DNA of 64,000 bases from Hyaloscypha bicolor E. Lineage: Eukaryota > Ascomycota > Leotiomycetes > Helotiales > Hyaloscyphaceae. The DNA lies in NCBI RefSeq assembly GCF_002865645.1, contig NW_020194619.1, positions 1,400,442 through 1,464,441 of the forward strand, given 5' to 3'. Both the position numbers and the translations under genes were made by a program. Below, piece by piece: positions 11,544-21,199 of this stretch (within the stretch, counting starts at the first letter, position 1; each line of letters opens with the position of its first letter). Under the pieces are notes generated by a model. That model saw only the letters and a program-made list of their open reading frames with translations. It ran no database searches and was not told where the DNA came from.

Positions 11544-13347
11544 ATGACTCCCGCTCACGATGATTTCGAGAAAGGCCTTTCGGCCCCAGAAATGGATTCA
11601 GGCTCGGATAAAGCACGAATGCAAGAGATTGACATCGTTGGAGGGGATCCTGGAATTCTTGCGGTGCCGACACCAAGAAGATTTGAAGCTCCAGAGTTCA
11701 TTCGGAACTGGACGCCAGAAGAACGACATGCTGCTGAAAAGAGATTGAAGGCAAAGATCGATCTCAGGTTGATGCCTATGATAATCTTGATGTATATCAT
11801 GAATTATCTGGACAGAGTAAGTCGCAGACGCGTTGTGACCGAAGTGTCTGCTGATACTTTCAGAATAATATTGCTGCCGCCAAACTGGCAGGCATTGTCA
11901 CAGATTTGAACCTCAAGGGCTCTGAATTCAATGTACGTCGCATGGGAGACCAAATTATCCACCAAGTCTAATCCAATGTACCAGACAGCTGTCAGTATCC
12001 TATTTGTCGGATACCTTCTCATGCAAGTCCCCTCAAACTTGTTCTTGAACAAGATCGGGAAGCCTTCACTTTATCTCCCAACTTGCATGATTGTCTGGGG
12101 TGCGATATCAGCGGCAACAGCAGCTTGTAAAGGCTTTGGTGGTCTTATTGCATGTCGATTCATGCTTGGTTTCGTAGAAGCTGCTTACTTTGTAAGTCTG
12201 TCTCTTCTAATTTCCAGCTTCAACTAACCATCTCAGCCTGGATGCCTGTACTATCTTTCATGCTGGTACACACGAAAAGAGCTAGGTCTCCGGACCGCAA
12301 TGTTCTACTCCGGTGCTCTCATCAGCGGCGCATTCTCTGGATTAATCGCAGCCGGCGTCAAGGCTCATATGAATGGACTTAGGGGAATGCTAGCTTGGAA
12401 ATGGCTCTTCATTATCGAAGGAGTGGCTACCATAGCAATCGCTTCCTTCGGCTACTTCATTCTGCCAGACTTCCCGCGAACTACGACCTGGTTGACTGAT
12501 GAAGAGCGTCAACTGGCTATTTGGCGACTCGACGAAGATATAGGCGAGGACGATTGGATTGACAGCCAACATCAATCCTTCAAGGTTGGACTGAAGCTTG
12601 CGTTCTCTGACATCAAGACTTATGTTCTCATGTTTATGCTCTTTGGCATTGTTGCCTCTGGAACAGTGACGAATTTCTTCCCGTACGTTCTCCCTCGAGT
12701 CTTGGAACTTCAGAACTGACAACAGCCAGGACGGTGGTTAAAACACTCAAATACAACGACGTGAACACTTTGCTATTAACAGCTCCGCCATACGTTTTGG
12801 CAGTCATCACAACCTTCCTCAATTCGTGGCACGCTGGTAAGCCTTCTTGCGCTAGTTCGAGTTGACGAACTGACATCGCCCAGATCGAACCGGAGAGCGT
12901 TTCTTCCACATTATCGTCCCTCTTTGCTTCGCCATGATCGCATACATCCTGGCGGCTGCGACGACCCACACAGGAGCTAGATACTTTGCTATGATGCTCA
13001 TGGTTCCCGGCGTATATTCCGGCTACGTAGTCGCCCTTCACTGGATCAGCAACTCAATGCCTCGTCCACCAGCAAAGCGAGCAGCAGCCCTAGCATTCAT
13101 CAACGCTGTCTCAAACACCAGTTCAATCTATGCGAGCTACATGTATCTCCCCAGCGCAAGCCCGAAATATATAGTGGCTATGATCGTGAACTGCGCTATG
13201 GCTCTGATGGCAATCGTGGCGGCGATTATTTTGAGGATGATCCTGGTGAGGTTGAATAAGAAATTGGATGCTGGCATCTTTGTTGAGGGGGCGATCAATT
13301 CGGGGACGACTGAGGCGGGGAAGAAGGGCTTCAGATTCAGAATCTGA
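11544..13347 (+). CDS. MFS transporter, anion:cation symporter (Dal5/allantoate permease) type
   Basis: Twelve-segment plasma-membrane permease for small organic anions such as allantoate, nicotinate-like or vitamin-like carboxylates; the exact substrate is unknown. 521 aa from six exons: join(11544..11816, 11864..11932, 11985..12191, 12237..12682, 12730..12836, 12884..13347). Diagnostic ACS-family motifs are MYIMNYLDR/NNIAAAKLAGI across the first intron, GYLLMQVPSN.FLNKIGKPS in TM2-loop, CRFMLGFVEAAYFPGCLYYL in TM4 and WKWLFIIEGVATIAIASFG in TM6. A cytosolic loop (DEERQLAIWRLDED) separates the halves, and TM11 carries NTSSIYASYMYLP. All introns are 44-53 nt. Cytosolic N-terminus of about 80 aa is usual for the family. 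Confidence 0.92.
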
Positions 13348-13759
13348 GGGAGGTTCGACGGATTTGATGATGAATTTTGGAGTGCTTCCAGAAATGGATC
13401 TCTTTTGTGCCGAGCCCGTTTCATAGAATCATGAATCTTCTCTGATGCGCATCTTCCTCTCTTGTGTGTTGTGATCCTCCATTTCTACCCAATGTAGCCT
13501 CGCTCGCCATGTTTCCTAACTGCGGTTCATGCTGCATGGTTTCTCTTCACAAAAAAAAGGGGGTTTCGAGTTCCTTCTCATTCCATCGACCAGGAGACGG
13601 CCTCTGGGACATGCTGGTCATGAAATCGAACGCAAGGTGGCCAGAATCACCTGCCAGACCCAGCCAAACAAGAATATCGCTTGCTTGACTGTAAGTTCTT
13701 CCCACCCGTTGAACCTAAGAGCTTTTTTCTTAATTATCAGCTTGGTTGATGCAGATGCT
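13348..13759. other. Intergenic, transporter 3' flank
   Basis: 412 nt without a supported gene. Contains the transporter 3' UTR. A run of nine A precedes GGGGG near 13551. Confidence 0.55.
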
Positions 13760-13849
13760 GTCGACCTAGAGATACCTGTCGACCTAGAGATACCTGTCGA
13801 CCTAGAGATACCTGTCGACCTAGAGATACCTGTCGACCTAGAGATACCT
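13760..13849. repeat. 18-bp perfect tandem repeat, 5 copies
   Basis: The unit GTCGACCTAGAGATACCT occurs five times head to tail without a mismatch, so each copy carries a SalI-type GTCGAC. Eighteen is divisible by three; the plus strand reads VDLEIP, the minus strand STGISR, in open frames. It abuts the truncated end of a HET domain fragment on the minus strand. Confidence 0.97.
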
Positions 13850-13867
13850 GTCAAGCAAGTATGCCTA

Positions 13868-14029
13868 GCGAAGGGTTTCCAAAGCCTCGAATAGATTGAT
13901 GCCGACTTGAAATGGATGCTCGTCAATGTAGATCTGCTTGAAGCCATCCGCAGACTTTCCCCAGGCATAGGATAATTCTTGGTATGAGCGCTTTTCTGCA
14001 AAGCTTGCATTCACAAGCTCACAGCGGAC
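13868..14029 (-). pseudogene. HET domain fragment, N-terminal part only
   Basis: Minus-strand frame encodes the typical start of a HET domain: RCELVNASFAEKRSYQELSY, then AWG, then a short strand (KQIYIDEHPFQVGINLFEAL) and ETLR, matching the family pattern YEALSYVWG...I.V.......V..NL..AL..LR. A stop follows immediately at 13865-13867, before the expected LWIDAICINQ block, and the DNA beyond is the 18-bp tandem repeat. Upstream a 12-nt C tract (14059-14070) ends similarity. No start codon in frame is supported, so this is a relic. Confidence 0.75.
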
Positions 14030-14573
14030 CGGTCGCCCTGCAGAGTATGGGGTCGGGACCCCCCCCCCCCAAGATCGCAATATACTCTCTTAAAAAAAGA
14101 AAATCTGGCTTTTACTTTTTGCATTTGCACCTGCTTATGCGGCCCCTAGTAATTTTTTACACGCGAGTAGAAAAGGTAGCTGCAAAGGTCACAGCACTAT
14201 AGTCTCCCACTTGGGATCGACGGACTGGATTCTATAAAAGACGGATGAATGTTCAGCTCTCAATGTCTCACAAGATTTTCAAGTTCAGAGGAAGTGAACG
14301 AATCACGTGACAGACCCTTGTCATCCTCTGAACTACTTGAAATTCATCGGACTCGGCTTCTGCGAGTGTGAAAGGCAACCCGAGGGAGTGAGATCAATTC
14401 GCTATGTGCGGCCGTTTTGATTACAAACAGGGAAAATCCATACGTACAGCAGGCACCCCGCTATGAAAATGAATCAGAATCCGCCGCGAACCCAGGCAAT
14501 GCTTGACCATGCTTGACCTAATGAGAGTATGTACTTATGAAACCGGTACGCCAGCGCCTTTCCATTGTGAGAA
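14030..14573. other. Intergenic with poly-C tract
   Basis: Contains a run of twelve C at 14059-14070 and the 3' UTR of the antizyme gene. No other structure found. Confidence 0.6.
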
Positions 14574-15474
14574 TCATATTTCCATGCCTAAGAAAAGCCA
14601 TTTGTCACTTGTGACATCGATATCGTTCGCCCACAGGTCCAATGTAATCAACTCGAATCCGACCCATCGAAGACTTTTCATGAAAGATTTGCGTTCGGTC
14701 TCTTGCACGGATCGATCGAGGCAGATGACTACCTGAGAGACGGCGAAGACCGTTTCGGCGAGTTCGATGAGAGCCATGAGCCTACATATGTTAGATTTAT
14801 GTGATGTGATGTGGGAGACAACATACCCTTGTTTCAAATCGGATCCAACGACCGCAGAATCAAAGAATGCAAATAGCGACTTGTTCTCTCCATTTCCACC
14901 CACGAATACCCGGAAGCTGCAACCACTAGAGTAGTCCCAGACCTCAAGCCAAGCATCCATAGCCTGTCCTCCTTTGCCATTGGCAAAGTAATTGTTGTCG
15001 TACGCACCCACACTTTCGTCAGGAGGTGAATGCGCGTTCGTACCCATCACGATAGAGCCATTATGCGCCGCCTTTCCTTCTTCACCAAGGAATACGGCTT
15101 TCATGGTCTCGCAGAAGAGTCTCTCACACTCTTCCCGGATGTGGTACGCTGCCCCCCCTCTACTGCTCCTCTTCCTGCCATCGGATTCGCGCTTCTTGGT
15201 GCCAGAGTTGCTGGGCTCGGAGATGAGCGCGAGCTCGTTGGCAGACGTCAGGGCTGCGAGAGGGGGACTTGATGGTGGTGAGGGAATCCCTGAGATCCCC
15301 AGGACCTCAGGGAAACCACAGTGCCCCGCCGGCCCCGGTAGTGGAGTAGTGGAAGCCCGTGAGGCGAGCAGAGGCGTCGACGCAGTAGGCAGAGGCGAGA
15401 ATGCTGGCGGTGCGGCCTACGCTCTCGCCATTGCGATTACTACTATTATGATTGTTGTTTCTGCTGGGAGCCAT
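14574..15474 (-). CDS. OAZ: Ornithine decarboxylase antizyme, expressed by +1 ribosomal frameshift
   Basis: Binds ornithine decarboxylase, blocks it and sends it to the proteasome, and limits polyamine uptake; polyamines raise the frameshift rate and so close a feedback loop. ORF1 is 15474..15307: 55 codons, ending GAGGALWFP then TGA in the context TTT CCC TGA. Skipping the T at 15309 opens ORF2 (15308..14827 and 14781..14574, one 45-nt GTATGT...TAG intron), 229 codons. ORF2 starts EVLGISGIPSPPSSPPL and holds the conserved antizyme body: WLEVWDYSSGCSFRVFVGG, KSLFAFFDSAVVGSDLKQGL, MALIELAETVFAVSQVVICL and SDKWLFLGME at the C-terminus. Full product 284 aa. ORF1 alone has no function known, and ORF2 has no suitable start of its own near the shift. 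An intron cannot explain the frame change: no GT-AG pair fits. Confidence 0.92.
15287..15315 (-). promoter_or_regulatory. Antizyme +1 frameshift site with overlapping stem-loop
   Basis: On the minus strand the slip site is UUU-CCC-UGA (TGA at 15309-15307). The arms UCCCUGAGGU (15313-15304) and AUCUCAGGGA (15296-15287) can pair over 10 bp, including one G-U, around a 7-nt loop CCUGGGG. The stem contains the P-site codon and the stop itself, unlike classic stimulators, which start several nt downstream. Confidence 0.75.
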
Positions 15475-15667
15475 TGCTGTCGATTTTTGCCACGGTTGCG
15501 TTGGTGGAGGGTGTGAAGGTAAGGCTGGAGATCGTCGGTCGAGGACTGGATCGATTGGAGATGAAGGTGTTTGATGGGGCGTTCGAAGATTGGAGTGCTT
15601 GATTGATTTGTTGGGGTCGAAGATCAGCGGTGAAGTTGGGATGAAGTGTCGTTGGAGTCGATTTCAT
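15446..15667 (-). promoter_or_regulatory. Upstream ORF overlapping the antizyme start
   Basis: ATG at 15667 opens a 73-codon frame ending TAA at 15446. It begins MKSTPTTLHPNFTADLRPQQ and ends in Gln-rich sequence. Its last 29 nt overlap the ATG (15474) of antizyme ORF1 in another frame, so ORF1 would be reached by leaky scanning or reinitiation. It could also be chance within a long 5' leader, or lie upstream of the true transcription start. Confidence 0.45.
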
Positions 15668-15730
15668 GATCAAGCAACGCCCCGCTAATTAAGAAAAGCT
15701 TAGCAGCATCACGTGTTTGACGCCAACCAA

Positions 15731-15955
15731 TCACAGCTCAGCACGTTCTGGCCAGGCGATCGGCTTGATTTGTCCGTCGAGTTCGAAATTCACACAGCTG
15801 GATTCGACTTCCTGCATGAACCTCATGGAATATGGAAGCATCCATGAGTAGGAGAGAGCATTCGAGGGGTCTATCATGACTCGGGGTGCTTCACGAGGGT
15901 GCCTCGGGGGTGCCTCGGTCTGGACTTCCGTCCCGTTCTTCTCTTTAGGGGCCAT
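15731..15955 (-). CDS. Possible small ORF, unrecognised
   Basis: 74 codons with a real ATG. The first 25 residues are charged (MAPKEKNGTEVQTEAPPRHP); the rest has mixed hydrophobic and acidic character (YSWMLPYSMRFMQEVESS, then FELDGQIKPIAWPERAEL). No family recognised. It lies just upstream of the antizyme transcript and may be a relic exon or chance. Confidence 0.25.
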   Translation of the reverse strand: MAPKEKNGTEVQTEAPPRHPREAPRVMIDPSNALSYSWMLPYSMRFMQEVESSCVNFELDGQIKPIAWPERAEL

Positions 15956-16669
15956 TCAGACCATGGACATAAAACCTCTCTCTTAAAATGGATACATCCA
16001 GATCGTCGATCACTACTGTATGTGCATTGCCAACCTATGGTTCTGCTTTATAAGTCACGCAGACATCACATGGTGCAGCTGATCACTGGTAAGCGCGGAG
16101 TTACAGCCTTTCACGATCGTTTCACCCCTCACCAGATGAACTCGCCTTGAGTTGCCGGAACCGACCTCCGATGTTCCCTCATACTACGCATATTGTAACA
16201 TCACAATCCAGCAGACGAGGATAATTAATAAAAATATAAAATGCTCAAGAGGGAAGGGGGACTTTCAATAATATAAAATCTGCAGGGGTGTTTCGATAAG
16301 ATAAGCCAATGAGGGGCTGCGAGGCTCGGAGTTGGGTACATGATCTGACGATCAGCCAGCACACAACCCCTCCACACCGCATACAGGCACAAAGTGCTCG
16401 CGCCATCGGACCGCTCTACATATGACTCCCTTTCCCTAGAAAAGGCTCAACCGCCTGGCAACACTAGGGGACCGACGACGACATGACTCCGAACTTTACT
16501 ACAACTTAAGCTAGGGCGTGTATTTCGTCACAGTGACCATTGTAAGTCAAGTTCTGCCATAGCCGCGCACTTCCGAAGTCCGGACAAGTGCTTGGAACTG
16601 ACTAATTGGTGGACTTGAGGCAGATATCACAGCAAGAACTCCTCAAAACATTACCCAACAGCAGACAAG
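15956..16669. other. Intergenic upstream of Yippee gene
   Basis: 714 nt without a gene; includes an AT-rich patch near 16220-16290 and the promoter and leader of the Yippee gene. Confidence 0.6.
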
Positions 16670-17560
16670 ATGGCGCCGGAACCACGGCCCCCCTTCGCAA
16701 CGTACCTCCTTCCCTCGCTCTCCTTCCCCTTCCGCCGACGCTCCTCGACCTCCTCCTACCCACCACCCTCCCTCTCCAGCTCAGCAACCTCTTCTCCCGC
16801 AACAACACCCTCCTCCTCTCCGCCCTCCGCGCACTTCATCCTCCCCTCCTCCCCAACATCCGCGAAAGCTGTGCTGCGCGCCGCGCTCTCCAAGATCCCA
16901 GAGTACAGTGGACCGTTCGGGAATAAGAATGTGACACATTTAGACGACGAGCAGGAAGAAGAGACCCGTGGCTTACAGCGCGCACAGCCTAATACCCTCC
17001 GCTGCTTAAACTGCGCAACGGACATCGCGCTCGCGAGCCAGGTGGTTAGTAAAGGCTTCACGGGACGGCATGGCCGCGCATACCTCGTCTCACCTCCCCC
17101 TTCTCCACCTTACACAATCTCAAACTCAACGAAGAAAGAGGGGAATAAGAAGGTTACTGATTTGGTCAATACGAAGGTGGGGAGGAATGTTAATAGGGAG
17201 TTATTGACAGGGCAACATGTTGTTGCGGATGTGAGCTGCACGATTTGTGGCACGGTGCTGGGGTGGAAATACGTGGATGCCAAAGAGGCGGCGCAGAAGT
17301 ATAAGATTGGGAAGTTTATTTTGGAGATGAAGAGGGTTGTGCTGGGGTTGGGGTGGGAGGATGTTGGTGTTGTGGGGAGTGCGGCGGAGGATGGGATGTT
17401 GGATGGGAGGGAGAATGGGCAAGCAAAAGAGGGAGAGGAAGTCGTGGTCTTTGATAGTGAGGATGAGGATGAGTGTGAGGATCTTTTCGCTGGGGTTTGG
17501 GATCCGGAGGTGGTGGCTAAGCGGAGAGCGAGAAGGGTGGGCAGGAAGAAGGAGAGTTGA
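16670..17560 (+). CDS. Yippee/Moh1-like zinc-binding protein
   Basis: Single-exon gene, 296 aa. The Yippee fold (also in Mis18 and cereblon) binds one zinc through two CxxC pairs. Here these are C112-x2-C115 (RCLNCATDI) and C190-x2-C193 (VSCTICGTVLGWKYVDA), spanning about residues 110-222, with the family motifs GRHGRAYLV, ELLTGQHVVADV and EAAQKYKIGKFILE. The N-terminal 65 residues are Ser/Pro/Thr-rich and the C-terminus is acidic then basic; both extend beyond the roughly 100-130 aa of a plain Yippee protein. An insertion (PPPSPPYTISNSTKKEGNKK) sits between strands of the fold. Cellular role in filamentous fungi is not established; yeast Moh1 is linked to stationary-phase survival. Confidence 0.9.
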   Translation: MAPEPRPPFATYLLPSLSFPFRRRSSTSSYPPPSLSSSATSSPATTPSSSPPSAHFILPSSPTSAKAVLRAALSKIPEYSGPFGNKNVTHLDDEQEEETRGLQRAQPNTLRCLNCATDIALASQVVSKGFTGRHGRAYLVSPPPSPPYTISNSTKKEGNKKVTDLVNTKVGRNVNRELLTGQHVVADVSCTICGTVLGWKYVDAKEAAQKYKIGKFILEMKRVVLGLGWEDVGVVGSAAEDGMLDGRENGQAKEGEEVVVFDSEDEDECEDLFAGVWDPEVVAKRRARRVGRKKES

Positions 17561-18639
17561 TGGTAATGGCTTCTAATGAGCTTTCAACGAGTCAAATGGG
17601 TAACGTTAATTAATGGTTTGGAGAGCAGGATTCGGGAGGAGCAATGGTGCAGCAATATACCCATCAGAAGGCGGCAGCAAGATTAGAGCAATGAGGTCAG
17701 GCGGTCTGAGTTTTCATTCTGGAACGGATTCGGAGTTATGCGATACTTATTCACCAGCATGGCTTAATGTTTAGATTCTCTCCCTAATTTTGGTCTGGGT
17801 TTTGGCATCGGTTGTCTTAGGATTTAGTTAGCAGCATATACCCCCATATGAATTACAACAATGATATTACAAAGAGGAGCCAGTTGTAGGGATGCATGCT
17901 TGCCTTTAAATCTTAGTCCATCTCGCACAATGCTTTGCTCAAAGAGAACTATAAATGAGCACAGAGAATCGGATATTAACCAATGATATTCCAGATTGCC
18001 AGATCCGAAGGGGAAGCAAGAGTCAGCCCCTTCGGTTACCAGTAGCGTCGAACTAAGCGATGTTTTGTTTGGAGATGCACTTGTTCGAGAAAAAGAAGTT
18101 GGGCAACTCTTAAGGAGAGACAGAAAGAAAACTTGTGGTTAAAATGCAGGCGCTAGGTCGCCTTGGGGGTTAGAAACCTGTTTCTGAAACTAAGGTGGGT
18201 TCCTATTCGACGATTCGCCAGCTTCTTCGACTTTAGAGGAATAAATAGACACAAAGACGTATCGTTATTCCAAAGTAATTTGCCTGTGCAAGTAATGGAG
18301 GCTGCTATTCGACACTTACCAACCCGCACATGCACACTCATGTGGGCAACAAGATTATTAGAGGAATAAAAGACACAATACCACATTGTTGTTAAGAAGA
18401 AAGATGCTAAGGAGCTTTGGAAGGTAGGGATTTGCTCATGCGAGCAATAAGGATTCCTCTTCGACTCATACCGACACATGCTGCTGCTCTCCTCTAGCAA
18501 ATAGCACAGTTTGAAGAACAAATAACCAACTATTAAAGAAGTAAACAGCAAGAAAGAATCAACGTCTGGAATGCACCCAAGACGTCAAAAACTAACAAAC
18601 TTGGGGCGGTCCAAGCTGTGGCCATCACCTGACTCCGCT
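17561..18639. other. Intergenic, weak internal similarity
   Basis: About 1.1 kb without a supported gene. Two short segments resemble each other: AGAGGAATAAATAGACACAA near 18235 and AGAGGAATAAAAGACACAAT near 18359, each after a TTCGAC-containing stretch, suggesting an old short duplication. Confidence 0.4.
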
Positions 18640-19276
18640 CCTCATGACCAATATCGAGAAGACTGCCGTGTTGGTGTTTGCGGAGCGCAGCGATGCTCAT
18701 TTAGCTCCTCCCACGAATAATTTTCTGAACTCGTTCTCCCCTCCTCAAGAATATCACATGCATCTTGCCTCCACCCAATCCCAACCAATTTCTTGCATCA
18801 AAGCACACACAAGCAAAGCATCAAGTACTATGGAGAGCGTCATGAAGACATGCTTGACGATATGGCCAAGCTTTTCTCTCACATCCTCTGTTGCATCAAC
18901 GACTCCTCCTTACCTGACCTGACCCTCGCCCTGACACCGATCGCCGCAACCCGAGCACCTCTCAAGCCCCACTCCATCTATCTCTTCCTATACAACCATC
19001 ATCAAAGAAGAAGATCTAGGCATCCGTGCCTTTACTACCGCTGCACTTACTGTACTAAAGCCTTCTTACAAGTTCGCAGTCGAGGCCATTCGGGGTTAAA
19101 CTCGAAAGGCAGGTTCAACCTCTACCTTGCCCCTGCAGATGGATCAATATTACAGACTCGAAACAGGTACAACAGCCTCGGCTTCGCTCCCGAGGACATC
19201 TCTCTTGTTCCTCCTCGCAAGTACACTAACAAGAGACTCTGTTGCGCTCGATCTGGCGTTGGCACCCATCCCCTAG

Positions 19277-19993
19277 GTAAGCATCCTCCATGCAGTGCTG
19301 AGCCCCTGCTAACCGTGCAGTGCCCCACCAATATTCTCTGCCAAGTTCGACCTATCAAACGTCCAATGCCTCCGACTTGATCTCCCCCACCTGGACAATG
19401 ACAACGCTGCTCAATGGATCCACCAGAGCATCCTCGATCTGCCTAAGCGATATTGCAGCGGCCCCATTTACCGCCACAGTACAAGTCGAGTGGAACAGGT
19501 TGTTCTTTCCAGGCAGAGCAGCGCAGAAGCCCAACCGCTGCCTCCCTCCAGACACCTTCCAAGTCTCGACATCTTCTGCACTTCAACTTGCCTTCTAGCC
19601 TTGCCAACCATCTTCGATTTTGGTCAACCTATTCTAACTCGCTCTTTGAACCATCTGCAGGAAGAGTTTCAAGGCCTGCTTTGAACTACGCGGTCTGCCA
19701 GGAAGATTTGCGCGAAGGTTGAGCGCAGAGATGAGGTCGAGGAAGAAGACGCCACTCCTGCAATGATATAATTTGGCTCAGCGGATGAAGTTACATCTAA
19801 GGAGATATCCTCCTTGCCTATCAAGCTTTCCATATCCTCTGAGAAATTGGCAACAAAGCCTACTTCGGCTCTTCCTGGAAAGCGCATCGGACCCTCCACT
19901 CTTCGAATCTCCTTTAAAGCCAAAGACATTAGACATCTCAAGGCTCCGTACGGAGAGCCGAGCAAAAGTTCAAGCAGCAGGGGGAAAGTTTGA
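19277..19993 (+). pseudogene. Eroded exon with upstream intron relic
   Basis: GTAAGC at 19277, TGCTAAC at about 19308 and CAG at 19318-19320 form a textbook 44-nt fungal intron. The frame that opens after it reads IFSAKFDLSNVQCLRLDLPH and LDNDNAAQWIHQSILDLPKR, then an acidic and Lys/Ser-rich stretch. It is interrupted by in-frame TGA (19682) and TAA (19769) and closes at 19991. The frame before the intron that looks coding ends in TAG at the donor. No family recognised. Confidence 0.45.
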
Positions 19994-20978
19994 CACGTCT
20001 CCCTCCGACCACGGGTCCGGGTGGGACATGTCACTCCCACACTCAGCCACCAACAAACGCAAGAGAGGGGACATAATGTTGTTGGAGAAAATCTTGTACT
20101 TGTTAGCTTCTTGAGATAAAACAGAGACCCTAAACCTTAGCCGCTTCGGCGTGCAATGTGATGTTCAACGAAAGGTATGTTCTCTGAAGTGGAATGGAGA
20201 AAGGACTCACACAGACTTGGGTTTCCTGATCAGAAAGAACATGGGGCGACTTTCCTGGATTCTCCGTACCATGGATGGCACACACCTCTCAAATACCGCA
20301 ATCTCTGCTGCCAGGGGCAACCGGATGCTGAAAGAGCGTTCCCAATACATTAACCTCGGCGATCTCTTCATCTCTCTGCACGGCAGTCCTTGCAACGCGC
20401 GGCTACCCACAAACTATTCCAAGACGCAAAACTCAAGCCCTCGTCTTGAGCAATCCGTTCGGTTCTCTTGTTCTTCTCCCAAGGTAAGTTGAAGAACCAG
20501 CAACTATCAAGGAAACCCTTATTGACGAATCTGTAGCCGCTGCCGAGTACTCAAGCTCCGATATCACCACCACGGTCACGGATGTCTTGAGCAACTTCGG
20601 ATCCGCCCGAAGGCACCCCCTCACATAACTAGCTAGGCATGCAGACCTTCTCATTGTTGGCAGCAACAGCAAGTGCCCGTTTGGTTACGGTTCTCTCACT
20701 GTCACCGAGACCTACACCCTCCTCGCTGCCAATCCGACCCTTACAGCACCTCGCTCGGCAGTAATGATGTATGCAATCCTCATCCTGGGGCAGCATCCTC
20801 CGCGGACAACCTGCTCATCGAGACACTCCGCCGCCTCGGTGCTTCGATTGATTGAGGCCTTACCTAGCACCACGGATTCTGCCTGTTGCATGGGGCGAGC
20901 AATCGGAACACGCGATGTAATATTGGGCAGCAGAAATGGCCTTGTCGTTGCAGGTGGTCGCACTTCTCTGTCAAAATG

Positions 20979-21199
20979 AACGATTTCTTTGAAATCAACT
21001 GTGTCATCAAGGTGAGCGGTGTCTTTGAAGTGAACGGTGTGTTTGAGGTGAGCGGTGGCTTTGAGGTGAGCGGTGTCTTTGAAGTGAGCGGTGTCTTGAA
21101 GTGAACGGTGTCTTTGAAGTGAACGGTGTCTTTGAAGTGAACGGTGTCTTTGAAGTGAACGGTGTCTTTGAAGTGAACGGTGTCTTTGAAGTGAACGGT
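20979..21199. repeat. 18-bp tandem repeat, about 12 copies
   Basis: Unit GGTGTCTTTGAAGTGAAC. The five last copies are identical; earlier ones carry substitutions (GTGAGC for GTGAAC, GAGGTG for GAAGTG) and one copy has lost a base, so the plus-strand hexapeptide VFEVNG shifts frame inside the array. The gradient from diverged to identical copies suggests growth at the right end. Confidence 0.95.

Noticed and set aside
13760..13849. CRISPR-like array
   Set aside because: Units are contiguous with no spacers and the genome is eukaryotic; it is a minisatellite.
14827..15474. An intron instead of a frameshift in the antizyme gene
   Set aside because: Between the GALWFP end of ORF1 and the first conserved ORF2 residues there is no GT-AG pair that restores frame; the sequence is continuous with a single skipped base.
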